Shown here piece after piece: positions 21,942 through 30,460 of a stretch of DNA of 40,390 bases. The stretch covers positions 1-40,390 of the forward strand of contig SFNQ01000021.1 in assembly GCA_004554165.1 (NCBI GenBank), in the 5' to 3' direction. Positions within the stretch are counted from its first letter, which is position 1. Each line of letters begins with the position of its first letter. Below the pieces are notes generated by a model, which was not told the origin of the DNA, searched no databases, and saw only the letters and a program-made list of their open reading frames with translations. This DNA is from Clostridiales bacterium (GTDB lineage: Bacteria > Bacillota > Clostridia > Christensenellales > CAG-138). The translations under genes were made by a program, and so were the position numbers.

Positions 21942-23295
21942 CCGTAAACTCATCCTTTAAGCGTTCTGTCACATAGGCCGCATCCACCACCATATCGATG
22001 ACCGGATGCTGGCCGTTTGCGTTGAACGAAATATCGTCGAGCAGGTTCTCGAGCACCGTGTGCAAGCGTCTTGCGCCGATGTTCTCCGTGCTCTCGTTGG
22101 CAAGATACGCATAGCGCGCAATCTCGGACAGCGCATCGTCGGTAAAGGTCAGCTTGACATTATCTGCCGAAAGAAGCGCCGCATACTGCTTGGTCACCGC
22201 GTTCTCCGGCTGCGTCAGGATGGACTTGAAATCCTCCTGCGTCAGATCGTTCAGCTTCACGCGGATGGGAAAACGGCCCTGAAGCTCCGGAATCAGATCC
22301 GTCACCTTTGCCATATGGAATGCGCCCGCAGCGATAAAGAGCATATAGTCGGTCTTGACCGGGCCGTACTTGGTCATGACAGTGGAGCCCTCCACGATGG
22401 GCAGAATATCGCGCTGTACGCCCTCGCGGGAAACGTCCGGACCGCCGACGTTGCCGGTGACGGCGATCTTGTCGATCTCATCGATAAAGATGATACCGTC
22501 CTGCTCCGCGCGCTCAATGGCCTCGCGGGTCACGTCGTCCATATCGATTCGCTTTTCGGACTCCTGCTGCACGAGAATCCGCCGCGCCTCGCTCACGGGC
22601 AGCTTGCGGCGCTTTGTCTTTTTCGGCAGCATGCCGCCGAACATTTCGCCAAGGTTCAGGTCGATGCCTGCGGCAAGCATGGCGTCGCTTCCGGGGTTTC
22701 GCTCCTCCACCTCGATTTCGACGGGCGTGTTTTCGTGCCGCCCGGCGCGCAGCTCTGCGAGGACGCGCTCCCGCTCGGTGTAACGGCGCTGCTTCTCCTC
22801 CTCGGAGGGTTCCGGCTCCTGCTCGTTCTGCGCCGCGCCCAGCAGAAGCTGCAGGGGATTCGCCGTTGCCTTGCGCTGCTTTTTCGTATAGGGGAGCAGC
22901 AGATCAACCAGCTCCTGCTCCACCGCAGCCTCCGCCACAAGACGGACATCCTCCATTTTCCTGGCCTTGCAGATGCGGATTGCAGCTTCCACAAGATCAC
23001 GAATCATGGATTCAACGTCGCGGCCCACATAGCCTACCTCGGTAAACTTTGTGGCCTCCACCTTGACAAAGGGCGCGTCCACCAGCTTTGCGAGACGCCT
23101 GGCAATCTCCGTCTTTCCAACGCCAGTGGGCCCCATCATGATGATATTCTTCGGCGTAATCTCCTCCCGGAGCGCCTCGGGCAGACAGCTTCTGCGATAG
23201 CGGTTGCGCAAGGCGACCGCCACCGCCCGCTTGGCCTTGTCCTGCCCGACGATATAGCGATCCAGCGCATCGACGATTTCCTTTGGCGTCAGCAT
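21913..23295 (-). CDS. hslU: HslU, ATPase subunit of the HslVU protease
   Basis: This 460-aa AAA+ unfoldase feeds proteins into the HslV chamber. Walker A is GPTGVGKTEIARR, the pore loop GYVGRD, Walker B GIIFIDEIDKIA, and the sensor/arginine region PELQGRFPIRVKL; the C-terminus EDIHRYIL matches the tail that inserts into HslV. The I-domain (about 110-230) includes an acidic segment EQEPEPSEEE. ATG 23295 lies after GAGGAGG and five bases beyond the hslV stop. In many Firmicutes codY follows; here a SleB-type hydrolase follows instead. Confidence 0.96.
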   Translation of the reverse strand: MLTPKEIVDALDRYIVGQDKAKRAVAVALRNRYRRSCLPEALREEITPKNIIMMGPTGVGKTEIARRLAKLVDAPFVKVEATKFTEVGYVGRDVESMIRDLVEAAIRICKARKMEDVRLVAEAAVEQELVDLLLPYTKKQRKATANPLQLLLGAAQNEQEPEPSEEEKQRRYTERERVLAELRAGRHENTPVEIEVEERNPGSDAMLAAGIDLNLGEMFGGMLPKKTKRRKLPVSEARRILVQQESEKRIDMDDVTREAIERAEQDGIIFIDEIDKIAVTGNVGGPDVSREGVQRDILPIVEGSTVMTKYGPVKTDYMLFIAAGAFHMAKVTDLIPELQGRFPIRVKLNDLTQEDFKSILTQPENAVTKQYAALLSADNVKLTFTDDALSEIARYAYLANESTENIGARRLHTVLENLLDDISFNANGQHPVIDMVVDAAYVTERLKDEFTDEDIHRYIL

Positions 23296-23299
23296 AGCC

Positions 23300-23833
23300 T
23301 CACACCTCCTCAACGATGATGTTCCCGTTGGTGTAGACGCAGATCTCGCTTGCGATCTCCAGAGCCTTTTGCGCAATCTCTGCCGCGGACAAATCCGTAT
23401 TGTCCTTCAGCGCCTTAGCGGCCGCGAGGGCGTACATGCCGCCGGAGCCGATTGCGGCGATGCCATCGTCCGGGTCGATGACCTCGCCCGTGCCGGAAAC
23501 GATCAGCAAATCGCTTTTATCCGCGACGATGAGCAGCGCCTCCAGTTTGCGCATAATCTTGTCGCTCCGCCAGTCCTGCGCCAGCGACACGGCCGCCCGC
23601 GGCAGGGAACCGCCGTATTTTTCCAGCTTCTGCTCAAAGCGTTCGCAGAGCGAAAAGGCGTCCGCAACGCTGCCGGCAAAGCCTACCACCACCTTATCGT
23701 GATAGACGCGGCGCACCTTCTTCGCGCTGGCCTTCATAATATTGGCATTGTTCATTGTCACCTGCCCGTCGCCTGCCACCGCGCACTTGCCATCCCGCTG
23801 CACGGCGACGATCGTTGTCCCTCGAAGCTCCAT
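23300..23833 (-). CDS. hslV: HslV, peptidase subunit of the HslVU protease
   Basis: This 177-aa N-terminal nucleophile hydrolase starts at ATG 23833 with GGAGGACAGC directly before. The sequence MELRGTTIVAVQRDGKCAVAGDGQ shows that a five-residue propeptide must be removed to expose the catalytic Thr6. The second Thr, Gly-Asp-Gly and the K..RRVYHDKVVVGFAG region match the family. This is a Thr-type enzyme, unlike the Ser-type CodW of Bacillus. It stands just upstream of hslU in one unit. Confidence 0.95.
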   Translation of the reverse strand: MELRGTTIVAVQRDGKCAVAGDGQVTMNNANIMKASAKKVRRVYHDKVVVGFAGSVADAFSLCERFEQKLEKYGGSLPRAAVSLAQDWRSDKIMRKLEALLIVADKSDLLIVSGTGEVIDPDDGIAAIGSGGMYALAAAKALKDNTDLSAAEIAQKALEIASEICVYTNGNIIVEEV

Positions 23834-23869
23834 GCTGTCCTCCAAACCGTATTTGATACATTTTAACAT

Positions 23870-23892
23870 GAAAATGGGCGCATATCGCCCAT
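23870..23892 (-). terminator. Weak terminator or attenuator between trmFO and hslV
   Basis: On the minus strand ATGGGCG (23892-23886) pairs with CGCCCAT (23880-23874) with a five-base loop, followed by TTTT. It starts one base after the trmFO stop. The T-run is short, so part of the transcripts probably read into hslV. Confidence 0.4.
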
Positions 23893-25185
23893 TCAGCAAT
23901 TCGTTTTCAATTCTTTCACGATTGCAAGCGCCCGTTCCGCCAGCTTCAGATACCGTTCGTGCTTGTTCCTCGGCGCGCCGTCAAGCTGCGACAGGATGCC
24001 GAAGGTCACGTTCATCGGTTGAAAGTCGCTGCCTGCATAGCCGGAAACATAGTGCGCCAGCGCACCGATCGCCGTGGAAGCGGGTACGTCCAGCGGCGGC
24101 TCGCCGCGCAGGCAGCGCGCCATCTGGATGCCCGCCAGAAGGCCGCTGGCGGCGGATTCCACATAGCCCTCCACGCCCGTAATCTGCCCTGCAAAGAAAA
24201 TGCCGGGCCGCGCACGGAGCTGATAGTCGGAATTGAGCAGCTTTGGGCTCTCGAGAAAGGTGTTGCGGTGCATGACGCCATAGCGCGCAAACTCTGCGTT
24301 CTCAAGCCCCGGAATCATCGAAAACACGCGCTTCTGCTCCGGGAATTTCAGGTTGGTCTGAAACCCCACAAGGTTCCAGAGGGTGCCGTCCGCGTTGTCC
24401 TGACGAAGCTGCACCACGGCAAAGGGGCGTTTGCCGTCCATTTCCAGCCCCACCGGCTTGAGAGGGCCGTAGGCCAGCGTCATTTCGCCGCGCTTTGCCA
24501 TCACCTCCACGGGCATGCAGCCTTCAAACACCCGCGGTGTTTCAAACTCGTGCAGCGGCACGGTTTCCGCCGTGACCAGCGCGCGATAGAACGAAAAATA
24601 CTCCTCCCGCGTCATGGGGCAGTTGAGATAATCGTCGCCCCGGCCATAGCGGGACGCACGGTAAACCCGGCTGTGATCCAGCGAATCATAGGTGACGATG
24701 GGCGCCGCAGCGTCGTAAAAATGCAGCTTTGCGCCGAGCGTTCCAATGCTCCGGCTGAGGGCATCGGAGGTCAAAGGCCCGGTGGCGATGATTGCCGGCG
24801 GATCCGGCAGGGCGCATACCTCCTCATGGTGTACGCGAATCAGGGGGTTCTGCTCGATCTGCTCGGTCACCATGCGGGAAAAGCCCTCGCGGTCCACCGC
24901 CAGAGCGCCGCCTGCTGGTACGCGCGTTGCGTCCGCGCAGCGCAGAATCAGCGAATCCAGCAGCCGCATCTCCTCCTTGAGCAGACCCACGGCATTTTCC
25001 AGACGGTCGGAACGGAGGGAATTGGAGCAAACCAGTTCCGCATAGCCATCGCCCGTATGCGCCGGCGTGTGTTTGTGCGGCTTCATCTCATACAGATCAA
25101 CGGCAAAGCCGTGCCGCGTCAGCCGGTCTGCGGCCTCTGCGCCGGCAAGCCCCGCCCCGACGACGGTAACGCGCCGTTCACTCAT
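23893..25185 (-). CDS. trmFO: Methylenetetrahydrofolate-tRNA (uracil-54) methyltransferase TrmFO
   Basis: This 430-aa flavoprotein makes 5-methyluridine at position 54 of tRNAs using methylene-THF and FADH2. The FAD-binding start is VTVVGAGLAGAEAADRL; then YEMKPHKHTPAHT, ELVCSNSLRSD (with the family Cys), and the C-terminal FFAGQITGVEGYVESAASGLLAG. Its ATG 25185 overlaps the topA stop by eight bases. The topA-trmFO-hslVU order is the common one in Firmicutes. Confidence 0.96.
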   Translation of the reverse strand: MSERRVTVVGAGLAGAEAADRLTRHGFAVDLYEMKPHKHTPAHTGDGYAELVCSNSLRSDRLENAVGLLKEEMRLLDSLILRCADATRVPAGGALAVDREGFSRMVTEQIEQNPLIRVHHEEVCALPDPPAIIATGPLTSDALSRSIGTLGAKLHFYDAAAPIVTYDSLDHSRVYRASRYGRGDDYLNCPMTREEYFSFYRALVTAETVPLHEFETPRVFEGCMPVEVMAKRGEMTLAYGPLKPVGLEMDGKRPFAVVQLRQDNADGTLWNLVGFQTNLKFPEQKRVFSMIPGLENAEFARYGVMHRNTFLESPKLLNSDYQLRARPGIFFAGQITGVEGYVESAASGLLAGIQMARCLRGEPPLDVPASTAIGALAHYVSGYAGSDFQPMNVTFGILSQLDGAPRNKHERYLKLAERALAIVKELKTNC

Positions 25186-27277
25186 CCTCTTGCTTCGCTT
25201 TCTTCGCGCTTCGGTGGATATAGCCGCAGGCCTTGTCCATACAGGTGATGTAGCTGCCGTTCTGCCCCACCTTCTGCACCATCATGCCGCCGCACTTGGG
25301 GCACTGCATCGCCGTCGGCTTATCCCAGGAGACAAAATCGCAGTCGGGGTACTTCTCACAGCCATAGAATACCTTGCCGCGCTTGCTCTTTCTCTTAATA
25401 AGCGCAGCGCCGCACTTTGGACAGGGAACATCGATTTTTTCGATAATCGCCTTGGTATTGCGGCAATTCGGGAAATTGGGGCAGGCAAGAAATTTTCCAA
25501 ACCGACCGGTTTTGTATACCATCATGGCCCCGCACTTTTCGCAGGCGATATCCGAAACCTCATCCTCAATCTTCACACGCTCAATGGTTTCGGAGGCTTT
25601 TTTAACGGTCTCTTCAAAGGGGCCGTAGAAGGTTTCCAGCATTTGAACCCATTCGACGTCGCCGGATTCCACGCCGTCCAGCTTTTCCTCCATGGCGGCC
25701 GTGAACTTGACGTCCACGATGTCGGAGAAGTTCTCCCGCATGATCTTTGTGACCACAAAGCCCAACTCGGTCGGGATGAGGAGCTTTTTCTCCCGGGAGA
25801 TATACCCCCGGTCCACAATGGTGGAAATCGTGGGCGAATAGGTGCTGGGCCGGCCAATCCCCTTTTCCTCCAGAGTCTTGACGAGCATCGCCTCCGTAAA
25901 CCGCGGCGGCGGCTGCGTAAAGCGCTGCTCCGAATCCACCTTGACGGGCTTGAAGCTGTCGCCCTCTCTGATCTCCGGAAGGGTGACCTCTTTTTCCTGC
26001 GAGTCATCCCGGCCCTCGGTATACACGGCGGTAAATCCGTCAAACAGAACGCGCACACCGCTTGCACGGAACGTGCAGCCGTTTGCGTCAAAATTGACGG
26101 TGGTGGTTGCATACAGTGCGTCGCTCATCTGGCTTGCAAGAAAACGCTCATAAACGAGCTTATAAAGCTTGTACTGGTCATTGCTCAGGTATTCCCTGAT
26201 CTTCTGCGGTTCGTTTTCGATCATCGTCGGGCGGATGGCCTCGTGCGCATCCTGCGCACTGGCACGGCCCTTGTAAACGTTGGGCTTCTTCGGCACATAC
26301 CGCTCTCCAAAGCGGACGCCGATATAGGCGAGCGCCCCCTCCTGCGCTTCTTTGGCGATGCGCACAGAATCGGTACGGATGTAGGAAATCAGACCCACGG
26401 CGCCCTTGCCAATGTCGATGCCCTCGTAAAGCTGCTGTGCAACCATCATGGTACGCTTTGTGGTAAAGCCCAGCTTGCGCGCAGCCTCCTGCTGGAGACT
26501 GCTTGTGGTAAACGGCGGCGCGGCATGCCGCGTTTTCTCCCCGTTCTTCACCTCCGAAGCAACAAAGTCTGCGCCCTCAATGCGGCGTAAAACCTCCTTT
26601 GCGTCGTCCTCCGAGCGAAGCTCGCGCTTTTTGCCTCCCTCGCCGTAATACTTTGCCTCAAAGTGCTTTTTCAGTCCTTTTTCCTGAAGCTGTGCGGCAA
26701 TCAGCCAATACTCCTCCGGCACAAAATCGAGAATTTCCTGCTCTCGGTCGCAGATAATGCGCGTCGCTACGGACTGCACGCGGCCTGCGGAAAGGCCCTT
26801 GCGTACCTTTGCCCAGAGAATGGGGCTGATCTCATACCCCACCAGGCGGTCGAGAATGCGGCGCGCCTGCTGGGCGTTTACAAGGCGCATGTCGATGGGA
26901 CGCGCGCCCTTGATGGAGTTTTTGACCGCGTTTGCGGTGATTTCGTTGAACACGATGCGGCACTTGCTGGAAATATCCAGCCGCAGTATCTGCGCAAGAT
27001 GCCAGGAAATCGCCTCTCCCTCGCGGTCAGGGTCGGTGGCAAGATAGATCTTTTTGGCGTTCTTCGCTTCCTTTCGGATCTTTTCGAGGACGTCGCCCCT
27101 GCCGCGCAGGGTGATATACTTGGGTTGAAAGCCGTTGTTGACGTCCACCCCGGTCTGGCTTTTGGGAAGATCGCGCACGTGACCGTTGGAAGCGACCACC
27201 TTGTAATGACTGCCCAAAAATTTTCCGATGGTTTTGGCTTTCGCTGGAGATTCCACAATGACCAGTGCATCCGACAT
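25178..27277 (-). CDS. topA: DNA topoisomerase I
   Basis: This 699-aa type IA enzyme relaxes negative supercoils. TOPRIM begins ALVIVESPAKAKTIGKFLG with DPDREGEAI. The active Tyr lies in SYIRTDS near residue 298. Three C-terminal zinc ribbons are complete: CEKC...CPNFPNC, CPKC...CEKYPDC and CPKC...CMDKAC. ATG 27277 has GGAGGG upstream. It lies between dprA and trmFO in the conserved cluster. Confidence 0.97.
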   Translation of the reverse strand: MSDALVIVESPAKAKTIGKFLGSHYKVVASNGHVRDLPKSQTGVDVNNGFQPKYITLRGRGDVLEKIRKEAKNAKKIYLATDPDREGEAISWHLAQILRLDISSKCRIVFNEITANAVKNSIKGARPIDMRLVNAQQARRILDRLVGYEISPILWAKVRKGLSAGRVQSVATRIICDREQEILDFVPEEYWLIAAQLQEKGLKKHFEAKYYGEGGKKRELRSEDDAKEVLRRIEGADFVASEVKNGEKTRHAAPPFTTSSLQQEAARKLGFTTKRTMMVAQQLYEGIDIGKGAVGLISYIRTDSVRIAKEAQEGALAYIGVRFGERYVPKKPNVYKGRASAQDAHEAIRPTMIENEPQKIREYLSNDQYKLYKLVYERFLASQMSDALYATTTVNFDANGCTFRASGVRVLFDGFTAVYTEGRDDSQEKEVTLPEIREGDSFKPVKVDSEQRFTQPPPRFTEAMLVKTLEEKGIGRPSTYSPTISTIVDRGYISREKKLLIPTELGFVVTKIMRENFSDIVDVKFTAAMEEKLDGVESGDVEWVQMLETFYGPFEETVKKASETIERVKIEDEVSDIACEKCGAMMVYKTGRFGKFLACPNFPNCRNTKAIIEKIDVPCPKCGAALIKRKSKRGKVFYGCEKYPDCDFVSWDKPTAMQCPKCGGMMVQKVGQNGSYITCMDKACGYIHRSAKKAKQEDE

Positions 27278-27298
27278 CTATCCTAACCCTCCACGCGG

Positions 27299-28450
27299 TT
27301 ATTCGTCCAATAGTTCCGTATTAAGACTATCCAGCGCGTAAACGCGACCGGGTAGCTGCTTCATTATTCCCGAAAAGAGCAGTGCTGTCAAGGAGGAATT
27401 TAAAAGCCCGGTTGCAAGACCCGTCCGCTCGGCGATTTCATCCGCGTTGGCCTCTCCCTCAAAAAGCGCCCGGCATATGGCCTGCTGGGCTTCAGGAAGC
27501 GACGAAAGCCGGACAGGCTTCCGGCTGGAGAAAAAACCGCCGTCATACCCTGCGGCAAACGAAAACTCCTGCAAAATATCGTCCACACAGAAGACGGGTT
27601 TTGCCTCGCCCCGCTGGATCAATCGATTCGTACCAACGCTCTGCCGATCGGTAATACGGCCCGGCACAGCAAAAACCTCGCGCCCCTGATCGTGCGCAAA
27701 GCCGGCCGTAATGGACGTTCCGCTGCGTTCGCCCGCCTCCACCACCACAACGCCCCTCGAAAGCCCGCTCATGATGCGGTTGCGAATGGGAAAGTTTTCA
27801 CGGCTTGGCGTTGTTTTGGGCAGAAACTCTGTCACCACCGCGCCACGCTCCGCAATCTCGGCACAGAGCGCCGCGTTTTCCTTCGGGTAGACCACGTCGA
27901 TTCCCGTGCCAAGCACAGCCACGGTCGGGCATGCCGCGCTTTTACAGAGGAGCGCGCCGCGCGCCGCCGCAGAATCGATGCCCCTGGCCAGGCCGGATAT
28001 GATCGTCGCTCCGCTCTCAGCCAGTCCCTGCGCAAACAGCTGCGCAATGTCACGGCCATACTTCGTGCTCCGTCTCGCGCCGACCATGGCGATGGGCAGC
28101 GCAGGGTTGGCGGGAAGCTTGCCTTTGACAAAGAGCACCTGCGGCGGATCGTGGATCTCCCGCAGCAGCGCGGGGTAGTTCTCCGATTCCGGGATTAGAA
28201 CAGCAATGCCGTGCCGGTCAAGCCAGGCCGTGTAACGCTCAAGAAAGCCCTGCGTTGCAGCCTCGTACATGCGCGCCTTTACCCCATCGCCAACGCCGGA
28301 AAAGGCACCGAGGGATCGCTTTTCCGCAAGCCGGAAGGCTTCTTCAAGCGAGGAAAACTGCTTGCGCAGCGTCTGAAACTGTCTGGGAGAAGCCTTCGCC
28401 GCATAGTGCAGCCACAGCGCAAGCCGCTCCCGCCGGCCGATGATTCCCAT
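27299..28450 (-). CDS. dprA: DNA-processing protein DprA
   Basis: This 383-aa protein loads RecA on incoming single-stranded DNA during natural transformation. A SAM-like N-terminal domain is followed by the Rossmann-like DprA fold with PIAMVGARRSTKYG, SGLARGIDSAAARGAL and GRITDRQSVGTNRLIQRG, and a winged-helix end. The start at ATG 28450 has AGGAG eight bases before. The GTG at 28459 overlaps the comM stop but has no spaced ribosome-binding site. It forms one unit with comM and topA. Confidence 0.94.
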   Translation of the reverse strand: MGIIGRRERLALWLHYAAKASPRQFQTLRKQFSSLEEAFRLAEKRSLGAFSGVGDGVKARMYEAATQGFLERYTAWLDRHGIAVLIPESENYPALLREIHDPPQVLFVKGKLPANPALPIAMVGARRSTKYGRDIAQLFAQGLAESGATIISGLARGIDSAAARGALLCKSAACPTVAVLGTGIDVVYPKENAALCAEIAERGAVVTEFLPKTTPSRENFPIRNRIMSGLSRGVVVVEAGERSGTSITAGFAHDQGREVFAVPGRITDRQSVGTNRLIQRGEAKPVFCVDDILQEFSFAAGYDGGFFSSRKPVRLSSLPEAQQAICRALFEGEANADEIAERTGLATGLLNSSLTALLFSGIMKQLPGRVYALDSLNTELLDE

Positions 28451-28455
28451 ACCCT

Positions 28456-29979
28456 TCACTCCTGTCCGCTCATATCAAGGCTTCTGTACTGAATGGCCTC
28501 GGCATAGTGCTCCGGCAGAATGGTCTCCGAGCCCTCCACATCCGCAATGGTTCGCGCCACCTTCAGAATTCTCTGATAGGCGCGCGCCGAAAGCCGGAGC
28601 TGGGTATACGCCTGGCGGAGCAGCTTTTCCGAGACTGCGTCCGGCGCACAGAAGCGCCGCGTCTGTGCGGAATCCATCTGCGCGTTGCAAAAAATACCCT
28701 GTCCGGAAAAACGTTCCCGCTGACGCTGCCGGGCCGCATTGACGCGCCTGCGTATCACAGCGGAGCATTCTCCGCAGGAGCGCTGCGTCAACTCGCTATA
28801 ACCGACCTCCGGCATTTCCACATGGATATCGATGCGGTCCACGAGAGGACCGGAAATCTTTGCGCGGTATCGCTGCACCTGCACGGCAGAGCAGATGCAT
28901 GCCTGACTGGCGGAGCCGTAATTGCCGCAGGGGCAGGGATTCATTGCGGCAACGAGCATGAAATCCGCCGGGTACTGCATGGTGGCCGCCGCCCGGCTGA
29001 CGGTCACGACGCCGTCCTCCAGCGGCTGGCGAAGCGCCTCGAGCACGTCCCGCCGGAATTCCGGGAGTTCATCAAGGAAGAGCACGCCAAGATGCGCCAT
29101 GCTGATCTCGCCGGGCAGGGCCTTCTGTCCACCGCCGATCAGCGCTGCCGCGGAGGCACCGTGATGCGGTGCGCGGAAGGGACGTTCGCGCACAATGCCG
29201 CCGTCGCACGTTGCCCCGGCAACGGAATGAATCTTCGTAATCTCCAGAGATTCCGTCAGCGTCAGCTCCGGAAGAATGGAGGGGATGCTGCGCGCAAGCA
29301 TGGTCTTCCCGGAACCGGGCGTACCGATCATGAGCAGGTTATGGCCGCCCGCGACAGCGATCTCCGCAGCCCGCTTTGCCCCCTGCTGGCCGCGAATTTC
29401 GGAGAAATCAGCGCTGTAGCGCAGCTTTGCCGGGTCCCAGTTCCGCTTGCCTGCAGCCGGGATGGGCGCTTCATCCCGCAGGTGCGCAACAAGGGCGGTA
29501 AGCGTCTCAACCGGATAGATTTCAACATCCGTCAGATAGGCTGCTTCCTCCACGTTGGCGGCGGGGATCAGAAACCGTTTCATCCCGTGCGAACGCGCGT
29601 CGATGACCATGGGCAGCACGCCGGAGATGGGCCGAACCGCGCCGTCAAGCGCCAGCTCGCCGAGGATGACGCAGTCCGCAGCAGCGGCCGGGGGCAGCTG
29701 CCCCGAGGCGATCAGCAGCGCAGCCGCAATGGGCAGGTCATAGACGGCCCCCTCCTTGCGCATGCCCGCGGGCGCAAGATTGATCGTGATGCGGGAAACC
29801 GGGAAATCAAAGCCGGAGTTTTTGATGGCGGAACGGATGCGCTCTCTGGACTCGCGTACCGCGGCGTCTGGCAGGCCTACGGTTTCATAAGCCGGAAGCC
29901 CTGTTGCAAGATCCGCCTCCACGAGAACCGGAAAGCCGGCAATCCCGCTCAGGCCATGGCTGTATACGCGGGCCAGCAT
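28456..29979 (-). CDS. comM: ComM/YifB-type Mg-chelatase-like AAA+ ATPase
   Basis: This 507-aa protein has an N-terminal Lon-S5-like domain (GLPAYETVGLPDAAVRESRERI). Its AAA+ core has Walker A GTPGSGKTMLARS, Walker B GVLFLDELPEF and MNPCPCGNYG, and the C-terminus is Mg-chelatase-like. In proteobacteria ComM is a branch-migration helicase that helps integrate DNA during transformation. The start ATG 29979 lies four bases after the gtrA stop, so translation is probably coupled; the family's N-terminus agrees with this start. Confidence 0.93.
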   Translation of the reverse strand: MLARVYSHGLSGIAGFPVLVEADLATGLPAYETVGLPDAAVRESRERIRSAIKNSGFDFPVSRITINLAPAGMRKEGAVYDLPIAAALLIASGQLPPAAAADCVILGELALDGAVRPISGVLPMVIDARSHGMKRFLIPAANVEEAAYLTDVEIYPVETLTALVAHLRDEAPIPAAGKRNWDPAKLRYSADFSEIRGQQGAKRAAEIAVAGGHNLLMIGTPGSGKTMLARSIPSILPELTLTESLEITKIHSVAGATCDGGIVRERPFRAPHHGASAAALIGGGQKALPGEISMAHLGVLFLDELPEFRRDVLEALRQPLEDGVVTVSRAAATMQYPADFMLVAAMNPCPCGNYGSASQACICSAVQVQRYRAKISGPLVDRIDIHVEMPEVGYSELTQRSCGECSAVIRRRVNAARQRQRERFSGQGIFCNAQMDSAQTRRFCAPDAVSEKLLRQAYTQLRLSARAYQRILKVARTIADVEGSETILPEHYAEAIQYRSLDMSGQE

Positions 29980-29983
29980 CGCT

Positions 29984-30460
29984 CTATGCCCTATCCCGCT
30001 TGCCGTCAAACACGAACAGGCGGTTGCCGATAAAGTTGACGACGATGGCGCAGGGTGTAGCGATGAGCTTGCAGATCGTATCGCCCTTCACAAAGCCCGA
30101 CAGCCATTGGGGAATCCAGACCGCAACCCAGGCGTCCGATATGCCGATTGCCTCCCGGCACAGCCAGATGACGCCCAGCGATACGCCGAGCGACACTAGG
30201 TTTACAACAAGAAACAGCGCCATCTCGCGGCCCGAGTGGGTTTTTGTCTCCTTAAAGGTCCAGTTGCTGTTCCACAGATAGCTGTTGACAATGCCGCAGC
30301 AATAGCCGGCAATCTGCGCAAGATAGGTCCAGCCCACCAGCAGGTTCAGCACCTGAAAAACAAGAAAATCCACCAGCGTATTGATAACGCCGACCAGCCC
30401 GAATTTCACGAACTGCAGGAAAGTTTTTTTTGTTTCACTCTTTGCAGCGTTACGCTCCAT
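29984..30460 (-). CDS. GtrA-family membrane protein
   Basis: This 158-aa protein has four predicted membrane segments and the GtrA marks FVKFGLVGVINTLVDFLVF, NSYLWNSNWTFKE and NFIGNRLFVF. GtrA-like proteins are thought to flip or handle polyprenyl-phosphate-linked sugars. It starts at ATG 30460 with AGGAGGG upstream and overlaps the end of the large glycosyltransferase gene by 11 bases, so the two are one functional unit. It is likely to supply or handle the lipid-linked sugar for that enzyme. Confidence 0.88.
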   Translation of the reverse strand: MERNAAKSETKKTFLQFVKFGLVGVINTLVDFLVFQVLNLLVGWTYLAQIAGYCCGIVNSYLWNSNWTFKETKTHSGREMALFLVVNLVSLGVSLGVIWLCREAIGISDAWVAVWIPQWLSGFVKGDTICKLIATPCAIVVNFIGNRLFVFDGKRDRA